Assembly: GCA_027924025.1 (NCBI GenBank)
Contig: AP026970.1
Location: 2,626,501 to 2,690,500, forward strand
Direction of reading: 5' to 3'
Source of the DNA: Comamonadaceae bacterium OS-4
Lineage (GTDB): Bacteria > Pseudomonadota > Gammaproteobacteria > Burkholderiales > Burkholderiaceae_C
DNA: 64,000 nucleotides
The notes beneath the pieces were generated by a model. The model was not told where the DNA came from. It saw only the letters and a program-made list of their open reading frames with translations, and made no database searches. Shown one piece after another: positions 35,553-45,536 of this stretch; the stretch's first letter is position 1; every line of letters starts with the position of its first letter. A program made the position numbers and the translations under genes.

Positions 35553-36797
35553 TTAAATGCGCTTGAACACCAGGGTGCCGTTGGTGCCGCCAAACCCGAA
35601 GTTATTTTTGACAGCGACATCGATCTTCATATCGCGGGCCGTGTTGGCGCAGTAATCGAGATCGCATTCCGGATCTTGATTAAAGATATTGATGGTGGGC
35701 GGGCTCTTTTGGTGGTGCAAAGCCAAAACGGTGAACACCGACTCCAAACCACCTGCGCCACCCAAAAGATGCCCGGTCATGGACTTGGTGGAGTTCACCA
35801 CCACGCGTTTGGCGTGATCACCCAAAGCGGCCTTGATGGCATTGGATTCATTCACATCGCCCAGGGGCGTAGAGGTGCCGTGGGCATTGAGGTAATCCAC
35901 TTGGTCGGCATTGACACCGGCATTGCGCATGGCGCTCAACATGGCACGACGGGGGCCATCCATATTGGGGGCGGTCATGTGGCCGGCATCTGCACTCATA
36001 CCAAAACCCGCCAATTCAGCGTAGATCTTGGCGCCGCGTGCCTTGGCGTGTTCGTACTCTTCGAGCACCATCACACCGCCGCCTTCACCCAAGACAAAGC
36101 CATCGCGGTCTTTGTCCCAAGGGCGGGAGGCGGTTGTCGGGTCGTCATTGCGGGTACTCAGGGCGCGCATGGCAGCGAAGCCACCAATACCCAAGGGCGA
36201 TACCGTGGCCTCAGAGCCACCGGCCACCATCACGTCCGCGTCACCATACTCAATCATGCGGCCCGCTTCACCGATGCAATGCAAACCGGTCGTGCACGCT
36301 GTGACGATGGCTATGTTTGGGCCCTTGAAGCCATAGCGCATGGACACATGGCCAGCAGTCATGTTGATGATGGAGGCCGGCACAAAAAATGGAGAAATCC
36401 GGCGCGGACCGCGGTTGGTGTACTCCGCGTGTGTGTTTTCAATCATGGGCAGGCCGCCGATGCCAGAGCCGATCACGCAACCAATGCGCGTGGACTCTTC
36501 GTCACTCAGGGCATCGCCGGTCTTGAGACCGGAGTCGACCACTGCCTGCATGGCAGCCGCAATACCGTAGTGGATAAAGGTATCCATAGTGCGGGCTTCT
36601 TTGGAGTTGATGTACGCCTCCAACTCGAAGTTACGCACTTCCCCGGCGATCTTGCAGGCAAAAGCAGATGCGTCGAACTTGGAAATGACATCAATACCGG
36701 ACTTACCTGCCAGCAAATTGGACCAAGCCTCTGTCACCGTATTACCTACGGGACTGACACAACCTAAACCAGTGACAACAACGCGACGACGGGACAT
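35553..36797 (-). CDS. fabF: 3-oxoacyl-ACP synthase II
   Basis: FabF elongates acyl-ACP by condensation with malonyl-ACP. The 414-residue protein has the active-site cysteine in [16 protein letters not shown] and the two histidines in [11 protein letters not shown] and [12 protein letters not shown]. It follows acpP after a 148-base gap that holds a strong hairpin. Confidence 0.97.
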   Translation of the reverse strand: MSRRRVVVTGLGCVSPVGNTVTEAWSNLLAGKSGIDVISKFDASAFACKIAGEVRNFELEAYINSKEARTMDTFIHYGIAAAMQAVVDSGLKTGDALSDEESTRIGCVIGSGIGGLPMIENTHAEYTNRGPRRISPFFVPASIINMTAGHVSMRYGFKGPNIAIVTACTTGLHCIGEAGRMIEYGDADVMVAGGSEATVSPLGIGGFAAMRALSTRNDDPTTASRPWDKDRDGFVLGEGGGVMVLEEYEHAKARGAKIYAELAGFGMSADAGHMTAPNMDGPRRAMLSAMRNAGVNADQVDYLNAHGTSTPLGDVNESNAIKAALGDHAKRVVVNSTKSMTGHLLGGAGGLESVFTVLALHHQKSPPTINIFNQDPECDLDYCANTARDMKIDVAVKNNFGFGGTNGTLVFKRI

Positions 36798-36866
36798 AGA
36801 AACCTGGATTCAATAGTTCGTCAAAGAAATACCGCCATAGCGGCGATACAGAGAATGGGGGAGGAA

Positions 36867-36910
36867 CCGGCCGGACACCTGCAGGCGATGATCCTGCGGT
36901 TGCCGGCCGG
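36867..36910. other. large hairpin between acpP and fabF
   Basis: CCGGCCGG (36867-36874) pairs with CCGGCCGG (36903-36910); inside, CTGCAGG (36879-36885) pairs with CCTGCGG (36893-36899) around a seven-base loop. With no T run it is more likely an mRNA processing or stability element that raises acpP over fabF than a full terminator. Confidence 0.6.
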
Positions 36911-36945
36911 GTTGGCAATGCGCACTAACGCATTGCCCAAGGCTA

Positions 36946-37194
<249 letters not shown>

Positions 37195-37223
37195 CTAAGG
37201 GTTGTAAAAGAATCCGAGATTTT

Positions 37224-37254
37224 ACCCGCCCTAGAGACAAGTCTCTAACCGGGT
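37224..37254 (-). other. stem-loop in the acpP leader, between fabG and acpP
   Basis: ACCCG (37224-37228) pairs with CGGGT (37250-37254) and AGAGAC (37233-37238) with GTCTCT (37241-37246), a two-part stem about 40 bases before the acpP start. Nearby CGCCG/CGGCG at 37256-37278 forms another. They could be attenuation or processing signals. Confidence 0.4.
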
Positions 37255-37284
37255 CGCCGTTCGGACACATCGGCGGTTTTTTTC

Positions 37285-38031
37285 TTACATGTACATGCCG
37301 CCATTCACGTGCATTTCCTGCCCCGTGACATAGCCCGCCTGAGGGGACGCAAGGTAGCACACTGCGTGCGCAATATCCGCGGGTTTGCCCAAATGCCCGA
37401 GGGGAATCTGGCCCAGCAAGGCTTTTTGTTGCTCTTCCGGCAGGCCGGCCGTCATGTCGGTTTCAATAAATCCGGGCGCCACACAATTGACGGTGATGTT
37501 GCGCGAGCCAAGCTCCCGGGCCAGCGCACGGGTCATGCCCGCCACGCCCGCTTTGGCGGCTGCGTAATTGGCCTGACCGGGGTTGCCGGAAGCTCCGACC
37601 ACCGAGGTAATGCTGATGATGCGGCCGTACCGTTGCTTCATCATGGTGCGCAACACTGAGCGGCTCATGCGAAACACTCCCTTGAGGTTGGTGTCCACCA
37701 CTGCATCCCAGTCGTCATCTTTCATGCGCATGGCCAGTGTGTCGCGGGTAATGCCGGCGTTGTTCACCAGAACATGCAAGCCACCGAACTCTTTGGCGAT
37801 CGCATCCACCAACGCCTCCGCCGCAGCGCCATCATTCACATCCAAAGTGCGACCATCACAGCCGGCAAAGCCTGACAAAGCCTCACGGATTTTTGCCGCA
37901 CCAGCGTCCGAGGTGGCAGTACCGATCACCTTGACGCCTTTGCGCGCCAATTCCAAGGCGATGGATGCGCCGATGCCTCGCGAGGCTCCGGTCACCAGCG
38001 CCACTTGGCCTTCAAACTTGATTTCGCTCAT
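37285..38031 (-). CDS. fabG: 3-oxoacyl-ACP reductase
   Basis: NADPH-dependent reductase of the fatty acid cycle. The 248-residue short-chain dehydrogenase has TGASRGIG, NNAGITRD and the Ser/Tyr/Lys triad region (SITSVVGASGNPGQANYAAAKAG). Coupled to fabD by an ATGA overlap. Confidence 0.97.
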   Translation of the reverse strand: MSEIKFEGQVALVTGASRGIGASIALELARKGVKVIGTATSDAGAAKIREALSGFAGCDGRTLDVNDGAAAEALVDAIAKEFGGLHVLVNNAGITRDTLAMRMKDDDWDAVVDTNLKGVFRMSRSVLRTMMKQRYGRIISITSVVGASGNPGQANYAAAKAGVAGMTRALARELGSRNITVNCVAPGFIETDMTAGLPEEQQKALLGQIPLGHLGKPADIAHAVCYLASPQAGYVTGQEMHVNGGMYM

Positions 38032-38978
38032 GCCAACAATCCTTTCACTTCTTCCAGTGTCGCAGGATCAAACAGGGCAGCCCCTGTCATTTCTGCATCA
38101 ATTCGCTTGACCATACCGGCCAACACCTTGCCGGGGCCACACTCGACCACCGTGGACAAGCCACGCGTCTTGATGGCCTGGACACATTCCACCCATCGCA
38201 CCGGCCCGAAAGCCTGACGGTACAGCGCATCGCGAATGCGGTCTGCATCCATTTCAACAGCGACGTCAATGTTGTTCACCAGCGCAATCTGCGGGGTGGC
38301 AATCTCTATCTCTTCCAGGCGCGCCTTGAGCTTTTCTGCCGCTGGCTTCATCAAGCTGGAGTGGAAAGGTGCAGACACTGGCAAGAGCAAAGCGCGCTTG
38401 GCACCTGCTGCTTTCAAAATTTCACACGCCTTGTCCACCGCCGCCTTGCTACCCGCGATAACGGTTTGACCTGCGTCGTTGAAGTTCACAGCTTCAACGA
38501 CTTGAGAGTCAGAACCGGCCATAGCCGCCGTAGCTTCTGCGCAACCCGCTATCACTTTCGTAGCATCCATACCCAAAATAGCTGCCATCGCGCCTACGCC
38601 CACCGGTACCGCCTCTTGCATCGCCTGGGCACGCAAGCGCACCAATGGCGCAGCCTGCGCCAAGGTCAAGGCGCCTGCGGCCACCAATGCCGAGTACTCA
38701 CCCAGCGAATGGCCCGCTACCACTTGGGGCGCCACGCCGGTTTCAGACATCCAAACCCGGTACGCCGCCACGGCAGCCACCAACATCACCGGCTGGGTAT
38801 TGGTCGTGAGAGCCAATGCCTCTTTGGGCCCTTCGTGAATCAGCTTGGCAACATCTTCGCCCAAGGCGTCAGACGCCTCCTTCAAGGTTTCCAACACGAT
38901 GGGGTGTGCGCCCCATGCATCCAGCATGCCCACCGATTGGGAACCTTGACCGGGAAATACAAAAGCAAATGGTTTCAT
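38028..38978 (-). CDS. fabD: malonyl-CoA:ACP transacylase
   Basis: FabD loads malonyl on AcpP. The 316-residue protein has FVFPGQGSQSVGML, the serine nucleophile in VVAGHSLGEYSALVAAG and VSAPFHSSLM with the active-site histidine. ATG at 38978 gives the family start MKPFAFVFPGQGSQ. Residues about 138-156 are encoded by a stretch resembling the dispersed repeat. Confidence 0.97.
   Translation of the reverse strand: MKPFAFVFPGQGSQSVGMLDAWGAHPIVLETLKEASDALGEDVAKLIHEGPKEALALTTNTQPVMLVAAVAAYRVWMSETGVAPQVVAGHSLGEYSALVAAGALTLAQAAPLVRLRAQAMQEAVPVGVGAMAAILGMDATKVIAGCAEATAAMAGSDSQVVEAVNFNDAGQTVIAGSKAAVDKACEILKAAGAKRALLLPVSAPFHSSLMKPAAEKLKARLEEIEIATPQIALVNNIDVAVEMDADRIRDALYRQAFGPVRWVECVQAIKTRGLSTVVECGPGKVLAGMVKRIDAEMTGAALFDPATLEEVKGLLA
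38510..38565 (-). repeat. dispersed-repeat-like stretch inside fabD
   Basis: On the minus strand TGCTACGAAAGTGATAGC, GGGTTGCGCA, a spacer and GGCGGCTATGGCC follow the family order. Protein length is normal here, so this is a weaker case than those in era or hemD. Confidence 0.35.
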
Positions 38979-39031
38979 AGAAAATTCTTCGTCAAATTGA
39001 GCACTAGCCGTGATTCTGCTTGCACGACATG

Positions 39032-40009
39032 CTACAAAGTCAGGAGCACCGCACCCCAGGTGAAGCCACCACCTACGCCTTCCAGCATCAGGTTCTGACC
39101 CGGCTTGACCCGACCGGCACGCACCGCGGAGTCCAATGCCAGCGGAATAGAGGCTGCGGAGGTGTTGCCGTGTTGATCCACCGTCACCACCACTTTGTCC
39201 ATCGGCAGCTTCAGTTTCCTGGCGGTGCTTTGCATGATGCGGATATTGGCTTGGTGCGGAATCAACCAATCGATATCCGCTTCGGTCTTGCCAGCTTTCG
39301 CCAGCGTCGCCCGCGCCGCATCTTCCAGAACGCCAACCGCCAACTTGAATACCGCCTGCCCATCCATCTTGAGCAAGGGGTCGCCCAGAATGTGGCCGTT
39401 CGATACATGTCCGGGCACACAAAGAATACCGACATGCTTGCCGTCCGCATGCAGGTCACTGGCCAGAATACCCGGGGTTTCGGATGCTTCCAAAACCACG
39501 GCACCCGCGCCATCGCCGAACAATACACACGTCGTACGGTCGGTGAAATCCAGCAAACGGGAAAACACTTCAGCCCCCACGACAAGCGCTTTGCTCGCAC
39601 CGCCGGTGCGAATCAACGCGTCAGCCACTGTCAGCGCGTAAACGAAGCCGCTGCAAACGGCCTGCACATCAAAAGCGGCACATCCGTTGGCACCCAGCTT
39701 GTTTTGCAAGATACATGCGGTGGAGGGGAACACCATGTCCGGCGTGGAGGTGGCGACAATGATCAAGTCAATGTCTTGCGCCTGCAAGCCCGCTGCGCTC
39801 AAGGCGCTTTTGCAGGCCTCCAGCGCCAAGTCGCTGCTGTAAACACCAGCTTCCACAAAGTGGCGAGCGCGAATACCGGTGCGCTCTACGATCCATTCAT
39901 CTGAGGTCTCAACCCCTTGGGCTGCCAGCTGCGCCGCCAGGTCCGCGTTGGTCAACCGGCGGGGAGGCACATAGCTACCTGTGCCTGTAATTCGGGAATA
40001 ACGTGTCAT
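39032..40009 (-). CDS. fabH: 3-oxoacyl-ACP synthase III
   Basis: FabH starts fatty acid synthesis from acetyl-CoA and malonyl-ACP. The 325-residue protein has the catalytic cysteine in [15 protein letters not shown], the histidine in [12 protein letters not shown] and the asparagine in [19 protein letters not shown] at 40009 ([16 protein letters not shown]) is preferred over GTG at 40027. Confidence 0.97.
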   Translation of the reverse strand: MTRYSRITGTGSYVPPRRLTNADLAAQLAAQGVETSDEWIVERTGIRARHFVEAGVYSSDLALEACKSALSAAGLQAQDIDLIIVATSTPDMVFPSTACILQNKLGANGCAAFDVQAVCSGFVYALTVADALIRTGGASKALVVGAEVFSRLLDFTDRTTCVLFGDGAGAVVLEASETPGILASDLHADGKHVGILCVPGHVSNGHILGDPLLKMDGQAVFKLAVGVLEDAARATLAKAGKTEADIDWLIPHQANIRIMQSTARKLKLPMDKVVVTVDQHGNTSAASIPLALDSAVRAGRVKPGQNLMLEGVGGGFTWGAVLLTL

Positions 40010-40036
40010 GGGTGTTGTAGCGTGCACCCGTTCAGA

Positions 40037-41062
40037 CTAAGCCTCTGCGTCGGCGACCGCTAAAAGTGGTGCAGCCTTGGCAATGCGAACCTGAACGCGG
40101 TCCAGCAAGTTGTTTCGGGCTGCATCATACGCGCGGTTCAAGGCATTGCCGAACGACAGACTGTCGGCTGAACCATGGCTCTTGAACACCAGACCGCGCA
40201 AGCCCAAAAGGGCTGCACCGTTGTAGCGACGATGATCAAAACGGTTTTTAAACGCATTTAAAACCGAATAAGCCGCAATTGCCGCCATTTTTGTCAAGAT
40301 ATTGCGTGAGAACTCAGCCTTCAAAAACGTCCCGAACATCGAGGCCAGGCCTTCGCTGGTTTTGAGCGCCACATTGCCTACAAAACCATCACACACCACG
40401 ATCGCAGCAGTCCCTTTGAAGATGTCGTTGCCTTCCACATTGCCCACAAAGTTCAAATCGCCCGTTTTCGCGGCGGTTCGCAGAAGTTCACCTGCTTTTT
40501 TGATGACTTCATTGCCTTTGATGACCTCTTCCCCGATGTTGAGCAAGCCCACCGACGGCGACTCATCACCGCTGAGCACCGACACCAGCGCCGAGCCCAT
40601 GACCGCAAACTGCAGCAGGTGTTCGGCCGAGCAATCCACATTGGCCCCCAGATCCAGCACCGTGGTTGCGCCACCCTTCGCATTGGGGATTTGTCCGGCA
40701 ATCGCCGGGCGCTCGATACCATCCAGCGTTTTCAAAATGTAGCGGGAAATGGCCATCAACGCGCCAGTGTTACCCGCAGACACGGCCGCTTGCGCTGCCC
40801 CGTCTTTCACCTGCTGAATCGCCACCCGCATGGAAGAGTCTTTCTTCTTGCGCAAGGCAACCTCAAGGGCATCGTCCATGGTGACCACTTCTGTAGTGAC
40901 CACCACGGTCGCGCGCGGATGGGAAAAGCTCTTCAGCGCATCGGCCAAGCCCACCACGACCAACGCAGCATCCGGATGACGATCCAGGAACTCACGGCAA
41001 GCAGGTAGCGTTACCTCTGGGCCATGGTCTCCACCCATGCAATCAACGGCAATCGTAATCAT
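40037..41062 (-). CDS. plsX: phosphate acyltransferase PlsX
   Basis: PlsX makes acyl-phosphate from acyl-ACP for phospholipid synthesis. The 341-residue protein has [17 protein letters not shown] at the start, [12 protein letters not shown], and [19 protein letters not shown] at 41062 matches the family N-terminus. Confidence 0.96.
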   Translation of the reverse strand: MITIAVDCMGGDHGPEVTLPACREFLDRHPDAALVVVGLADALKSFSHPRATVVVTTEVVTMDDALEVALRKKKDSSMRVAIQQVKDGAAQAAVSAGNTGALMAISRYILKTLDGIERPAIAGQIPNAKGGATTVLDLGANVDCSAEHLLQFAVMGSALVSVLSGDESPSVGLLNIGEEVIKGNEVIKKAGELLRTAAKTGDLNFVGNVEGNDIFKGTAAIVVCDGFVGNVALKTSEGLASMFGTFLKAEFSRNILTKMAAIAAYSVLNAFKNRFDHRRYNGAALLGLRGLVFKSHGSADSLSFGNALNRAYDAARNNLLDRVQVRIAKAAPLLAVADAEA

Positions 41063-41116
41063 GCGCAATTCAATCCAACAACAATACAGAGGGCAATTAT
41101 CCGACCCCAAAATGAC

Positions 41117-41154
41117 AAAAGCCCGTCGCTACAGAAACTGTAGCTTCGGGCTTT
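41117..41154. terminator. hairpin between rpmF and plsX
   Basis: AAAAGCCCG and CGGGCTTT (41117-41125 and 41147-41154) flank GCTACAG-aaa-CTGTAGC (41128-41144), a long near-perfect stem. T runs are short, so partial termination is likely, letting ribosomal protein L32 be made in excess over PlsX. Confidence 0.6.
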
Positions 41155-41170
41155 GCGGGATTCAGGTGAA

Positions 41171-41353
41171 TCAGGCTTCAGATTTTGTCTTCAACACCTT
41201 GCGACCACGGTAGAAACCGGTGGGGCTGATGTGGTGACGCAAGTGAATTTCGCCGGTGGTGGGTTCCACTGCGATACCGGGCACGTTCAGTGCATTGTGC
41301 GAACGGTGCATACCGCGCTTGGAAGGAGATTTTTTGTTTTGTTGAACTGCCAT
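41171..41353 (-). CDS. rpmF: 50S ribosomal protein L32
   Basis: A 60-residue basic ribosomal protein ([20 protein letters not shown]...), with the conserved [21 protein letters not shown]. The zinc cysteines found in some L32 forms are absent. It follows yceD, as usual. Confidence 0.98.
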   Translation of the reverse strand: MAVQQNKKSPSKRGMHRSHNALNVPGIAVEPTTGEIHLRHHISPTGFYRGRKVLKTKSEA

Positions 41354-41472
41354 GATCGGCTCCTGGGCAAAGGTGCTGCGCAGGCGGCAACACGGTTGGG
41401 GTTAGTAAAACGCGGCAGGTCTGGCACGCGGAGCCTCAGATTATAGCCCAAACTTCACGCAGCCTCCAACCC

Positions 41473-42009
41473 CTACTTTTTGAGCTGCTGCAACACCGCA
41501 AAAGGATTCGGCTTTTCCGCGGGCGCATCAACGAAATCAGCGTCTGCCGCCTGAAGCTTGACCGGCGCGGGGCACTCCTCATGCTTAGGAACCGGGGGAA
41601 CAGACATCAATAGCTCGTCTTCGACCAGCTCCAGCAGATTGAATTCACGGCTGAGCACCAAGACGTCTTCCTCCGACTCTTCGTCTTCCACCTCAGCGAG
41701 TGCCTCGCTGGCAACAAAACGGAAAGAACGCTCGAAAGACACCTCCGTCGCAACCGGCCCCAAACAACGCTGACACGTCATTACCAAGGTGGTGGAACCC
41801 TCGAGATGGAGCCATGGCTCAGGCTGGCCGGCGGCATCGTCTTGCATTTCTCCGTCTGCGGAAAAGCTCACCACGGTTCCCTCGATCGGACCCAGGGATT
41901 CCTCGCGCAAACGCTCCATTTCCGCCAACGGGACGCTGCCCTCCAATACGCCTGAAGCTTGTGCGAAGGCTTTGACAGGAAGGCTGCGGGGTACGTATTC
42001 ATGTTTCAT
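41473..42009 (-). CDS. yceD: YceD family (DUF177) protein
   Basis: A 178-residue protein with the paired cysteines MTCQRCLGPVATEV, an acidic stretch and a C-terminal NPFAVLQQLKK, all typical of YceD, which precedes rpmF in most bacteria and is linked to 23S rRNA or ribosome biogenesis. Divergent from maf with a 25-base gap. Confidence 0.92.
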   Translation of the reverse strand: MKHEYVPRSLPVKAFAQASGVLEGSVPLAEMERLREESLGPIEGTVVSFSADGEMQDDAAGQPEPWLHLEGSTTLVMTCQRCLGPVATEVSFERSFRFVASEALAEVEDEESEEDVLVLSREFNLLELVEDELLMSVPPVPKHEECPAPVKLQAADADFVDAPAEKPNPFAVLQQLKK

Positions 42010-42034
42010 CCGCGCAGTGTAAGAGAATCGCTAC

Positions 42035-42640
42035 ATGCAAAGCTCCCCTTCCAGAAAACTCGTCCTGGGCTCTACCTCGGTATACCGGCGCGAACTCCTG
42101 GCGCGATTGCGCCTGCCTTTTATCGTTGCGGCACCCGATGTAGATGAAACACCACTTCCCGGCGAAGCGCCTGCGGCACTTGCCCGCCGACTCGCCTTGG
42201 CCAAGGCCCGCGCGGTCGCAGAGATGCACCCCGATTGCATTGTGATCGGCTCAGACCAAGTCGCTGACCTGCACGGCCAGCCCTTGGGCAAGCCCGGCAC
42301 ACATGACCGTGCCGTGGCTCAGCTGCAGGCCATGCGCGGTCAAACGGTGATATTTCAAACCGCAGTGGCAGTGGTGTGCAAAGCCAGCGGCTTTGTGCAA
42401 GAGGACCTGGCACCTGTGAGGGTGCAATTCCGGGACTTGGGCGATGCAGAAATCGAACAATACCTGCGCGCGGAAACGCCCTATGACTGCGCAGGCAGCG
42501 CCAAGAGCGAAGGCTTAGGCATCAGCCTTCTGGAAGCGATTGATAACGATGACCCCACGGCGCTGGTCGGACTACCGCTGATTCGCACCTGCCGCATGCT
42601 GCGTGCTGCGGGCCTAAACCTGTGGGAGCAAGCAACATGA
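42035..42640 (+). CDS. maf: Maf/YceF-type nucleotide pyrophosphatase
   Basis: A 201-residue house-cleaning enzyme that hydrolyses modified nucleoside triphosphates. Family motifs: LVLGSTSVYRRELLARL, APDVDETP, IGSDQVADLHGQPLGKPG, and YDCAGSAKSEGLGISLLEAI. The pattern fits the YceF branch (7-methyl-GTP) by location next to yceD-rpmF; substrate not proven. Confidence 0.93.
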   Translation: MQSSPSRKLVLGSTSVYRRELLARLRLPFIVAAPDVDETPLPGEAPAALARRLALAKARAVAEMHPDCIVIGSDQVADLHGQPLGKPGTHDRAVAQLQAMRGQTVIFQTAVAVVCKASGFVQEDLAPVRVQFRDLGDAEIEQYLRAETPYDCAGSAKSEGLGISLLEAIDNDDPTALVGLPLIRTCRMLRAAGLNLWEQAT

Positions 42641-43392
42641 CCGGCACCCTGTATTTGGTGCCGGCGCCGCTGGATTTCGGCTGTGCCAGCCAAAGCGCCC
42701 TTTCAGACAGCATGCCGCAGCAAACCCTGCAGCGTGCGGCCGCCTTGCGCTACTGGATTTGCGAGAACGCCAAAAGCACCCGGGCCTACCTCAAGCGCGT
42801 GGGTGAATCGCACCCTTTGAATACGACGATTCAAGACATGCAGCTCCAGGAGCTCCCCCGGGAGGTGCACAAAAAAGGCGACCACCTTGGCGGCTTTGAC
42901 GCCAAACCCCTGCTCGCCGCTGCTTTGCAAGGCCATGACGTTGGGCTGGTCAGCGAAGCGGGTATGCCAGCCATTGCCGACCCGGGCTCGTCAGTGGTGC
43001 GTGCTGCCCATGAATTGGGGATTCCGGTGGTGCCCTTGGTGGGACCGGTATCGCTTTTATTGGCTCTGGCTGCCAGTGGGCTGAACGGCCAGAACTTTGC
43101 GTTTGTCGGCTATGTGCCGTCTGAACCCTCAGAGCGGGTCAAGCGCATCAAAGAGCTGGAGTCCTTGGCGCTCAAATCCGGGCAGACCCAGATCTTTATC
43201 GAGACGCCCTACCGCAACACCGCCCTGCTGCAGAGCCTGCTGCAAACGCTGCAAACCAACACCCGGCTGGCCACCTCCAGCGGCCTGACACTGGCAACCG
43301 CTTGCACCCATAGCCAGACCGTCAAGCACTGGAAACACAGCGGTTGGGCCTTGGACAACGCCACACCCACCGTGTTCGCCCTCGGCCGCTAG
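42637..43392 (+). CDS. SAM-dependent methyltransferase, RsmI-like (tetrapyrrole methylase fold)
   Basis: A 251-residue protein with the tetrapyrrole methylase fold (GLVSEAGMPAIADPGSSVVRAAHELGIPVVPLVGP region) shared with RsmI, the 16S rRNA C1402 ribose methyltransferase. It is shorter and lacks the usual N-terminal GNLxDIT block, so it is a paralogue of unknown target rather than RsmI proper. Its ATG overlaps the maf stop (ATGA). Confidence 0.85.
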   Translation: MTGTLYLVPAPLDFGCASQSALSDSMPQQTLQRAAALRYWICENAKSTRAYLKRVGESHPLNTTIQDMQLQELPREVHKKGDHLGGFDAKPLLAAALQGHDVGLVSEAGMPAIADPGSSVVRAAHELGIPVVPLVGPVSLLLALAASGLNGQNFAFVGYVPSEPSERVKRIKELESLALKSGQTQIFIETPYRNTALLQSLLQTLQTNTRLATSSGLTLATACTHSQTVKHWKHSGWALDNATPTVFALGR

Positions 43393-43401
43393 GCCCCGCG
43401 T

Positions 43402-44442
43402 TCAGTGAAGCGCTGGCAACGAGCGCAGCGCCTTGACTGCACCGTCACCGATCGAGGCACCAAAACGCTTGACCAGCCGCTCGGCCACGTTTTCTTTGCG
43501 GGTGTAGTCCACGATCTCTTCGGCCTTCACGACTTCGCGGGCCACGTAATCGATATTGCCCAGCTTGTCGGCCAAGCCGAGGTCGATCGCCTGCTGACCG
43601 GTCCAGAACAAGCCGCTGAATATCTCCGGGGTCTCGGTGAGCCGCTTGCCGCGGCCCTCTTTCACCACGGCAATGAATTGCTGGTGAATCTGGTCCAACA
43701 TGGACTGGGCAAAAGCGCGTTGCTTGTCTGTCTGGGGGCTGAACGGGTCAAGCAAACCCTTGTTCTCCCCTGCCGTCATCAAGCGGCGCTCTACGCCGAG
43801 CTTGTCCATCAAACCGGTGAAGCCAAAACCGTCCATCAGCACTCCGATACTGCCGACGATGCTGGCCTTGTCGACATAGATTTCATCGGCTCCTACCGCG
43901 ATGTAATACGCGGCGGAGGCACAGGTTTCTTCGACCACTGCGTAGACCGGTTTGTTGTGCAGCGCCTTCAGACGCCGGATCTCATCATTGATGATGCCGG
44001 CTTGCACCGGGCTGCCACCGGGGGAGTTGATCAACAAGACCACGGCCTTCGCCCCCTGGTCTTGAAAGGCGGAGCGCATGGAAGCCACCACCACCTCGGC
44101 ACTGGCCTCATTGCCTGACGCAATCTCGCCCCGGATGTTCACGACCGCCGTGTGGGGAGTGGCGATGTCGGCGGGCGCGCCGCTTTGTTGCAAGCCCATC
44201 CACACCACCACCGACAGAAACACCAGCCAGGCAATCCGGATGCCATTGCGCCACCGGCGCGCGGTACGTTGCTCGACCAAGGTCGCGGTTGCGAGCTTTT
44301 CAAGCGTAGCGCGCTCCCAGCCCGCGTCAGAATTCTTGGCGGGGCTTGCTATCTTTTCAGGAGCTGCTTGCGCAGACTCATTGCCGGCTACAGGCATATT
44401 TGGATCTTCAGGCATACCTGTCGGCATATGGGGTTCCGTCAT
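43402..44442 (-). CDS. sppA: S49 family signal peptide peptidase
   Basis: A 346-residue inner-membrane protease that degrades cleaved signal peptides. One membrane helix (about 70-87), then the S49 domain with LLINSPGGSPVQAG, the catalytic-serine region (KASIVGSIGVLMDG) and SGLFWTGQQAIDLGLAD. Residues about 14-33 of the variable N-terminus are encoded by the dispersed repeat. The start is directly after the Rieske gene's stop. Confidence 0.92.
   Translation of the reverse strand: MTEPHMPTGMPEDPNMPVAGNESAQAAPEKIASPAKNSDAGWERATLEKLATATLVEQRTARRWRNGIRIAWLVFLSVVVWMGLQQSGAPADIATPHTAVVNIRGEIASGNEASAEVVVASMRSAFQDQGAKAVVLLINSPGGSPVQAGIINDEIRRLKALHNKPVYAVVEETCASAAYYIAVGADEIYVDKASIVGSIGVLMDGFGFTGLMDKLGVERRLMTAGENKGLLDPFSPQTDKQRAFAQSMLDQIHQQFIAVVKEGRGKRLTETPEIFSGLFWTGQQAIDLGLADKLGNIDYVAREVVKAEEIVDYTRKENVAERLVKRFGASIGDGAVKALRSLPALH
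44346..44402 (+). repeat. dispersed ~60-bp repeat inside the 5' end of sppA
   Basis: TTGCTATCTTTTCAGGAGCT, GCTTGCGCA, a spacer, CCGGCTACAGGC and ATATTTGG. A close family copy; sppA reads it on the opposite strand as MPVAGNESAQAAPEKIAS. Confidence 0.65.
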
Positions 44443-44826
44443 TTAAAACACTACCGGTTGGAGATGGGAGGAAGTATGCCAGTGGACGACGCCATCCACC
44501 TCGGACAAGGCGATCGAGACCAGCCCGCCTCGGCACGGGCCCGTGCGGCACATGCCGGTTTGGGGGCTGTACATGGCGCCATGGGTGGCACATATCAACC
44601 AATGACCGGTCAAATCAAAGAACCGGTTGGGCTGGTAGTCCATTTCCATGGGAACGTGCGAGCAACGATTCAAATAGGCATACACCTTGCCCGCATAGCG
44701 AATCGCAAAGGCGTAACAAGTCTGCCCGCAATAGATCACATCAAAAGGCACCGCCAGCCCGCTATCCACCAAATCAGCGGAGTTGCACAAGGCAATTCCG
44801 GGGCTATCGGGAAGAGTGTCTGGCAT
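44443..44826 (-). CDS. Rieske [2Fe-2S] domain protein
   Basis: A 127-residue soluble ferredoxin-like protein with cluster ligands in CSHVPM (Cys55, His57) and CATHGAMY (Cys79, His82). It resembles Rieske components of oxygenases, but no oxygenase is near. It sits between a phosphatase and sppA, an arrangement I recall from other Burkholderiales. Confidence 0.9.
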   Translation of the reverse strand: MPDTLPDSPGIALCNSADLVDSGLAVPFDVIYCGQTCYAFAIRYAGKVYAYLNRCSHVPMEMDYQPNRFFDLTGHWLICATHGAMYSPQTGMCRTGPCRGGLVSIALSEVDGVVHWHTSSHLQPVVF

Positions 44827-44853
44827 GGTGACTCCTGATCTGGCCTGTCAAAG

Positions 44854-45528
44854 TCAGGCGTTGGCCTGCAACCAAGCATCCAACTCCGCGACGGAGTGGG
44901 CAATCGCCAAGGGCCCCAGTGCCTCGAAGCTGTCCGGCTCATGCGCGCCGTAGCTCACAGCCACGCTGGCGCATCCGGCGTTCACCGCCATTTGCAGGTC
45001 ATGGGTGGTGTCGCCGATCATCAACACGCGGTCAGCCTCCACCCCGAATTCCATCATCAGCTCTTGCAGCATGAGGGGGTGGGGCTTGCCGGCGGTCTCG
45101 TCTGCGGTGCGGGAGCCATCAAAAATACCTTGCAGGTTCACATCGCGCAGCGCTTCATTCAGGCCGCCACGGCTTTTGCCGGTGGCCACGGTCAGCAAGT
45201 GCTGGCGGGCTTTGAGCCGATCCAGCATCTCCAGCACACCTGCAAACAGGGTGATGTCATTTTGGTGCACGCTGTAGTGGTGCTTGTAGCGTGCACCTAA
45301 CAGCGGGTATTTGTCAGCGGGTACATCCGGCGCGGCATGGGCCAATGCTTGCATCAGGCCCATGCCAATGACATAGGACGCATCTTTGTCGCTGGGTACG
45401 GTGCCTCCTACATCCTGCACCGCCAGCTGGATGCAACGGGTGATGAGGGCTGTGGAGTCAAACAAAGTGCCATCCCAATCGAATGCGATCAGGTCGAAAC
45501 GGCGGGGGCGGAAAGCGGTGGAATTCAT
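44854..45528 (-). CDS. HAD-IA family hydrolase, phosphoglycolate phosphatase-like
   Basis: A 224-residue HAD phosphatase: nucleophile in FDWDGTLFDST, motif II TVATGKSRGG, and motif IV MIGDTTHDLQMA. The family includes Gph, but the location after rluC is seen for a general HAD phosphatase, so the substrate is unknown. Confidence 0.9.
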   Translation of the reverse strand: MNSTAFRPRRFDLIAFDWDGTLFDSTALITRCIQLAVQDVGGTVPSDKDASYVIGMGLMQALAHAAPDVPADKYPLLGARYKHHYSVHQNDITLFAGVLEMLDRLKARQHLLTVATGKSRGGLNEALRDVNLQGIFDGSRTADETAGKPHPLMLQELMMEFGVEADRVLMIGDTTHDLQMAVNAGCASVAVSYGAHEPDSFEALGPLAIAHSVAELDAWLQANA

Positions 45529-45536
45529 GCCTCGAT

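Noticed and set aside
39015..39050. Another copy of the ~60-bp repeat at the fabH stop
   Set aside because: Only the TGCTACAAAGTCAGGAGC part matches; the GCGCA core and right half are absent.
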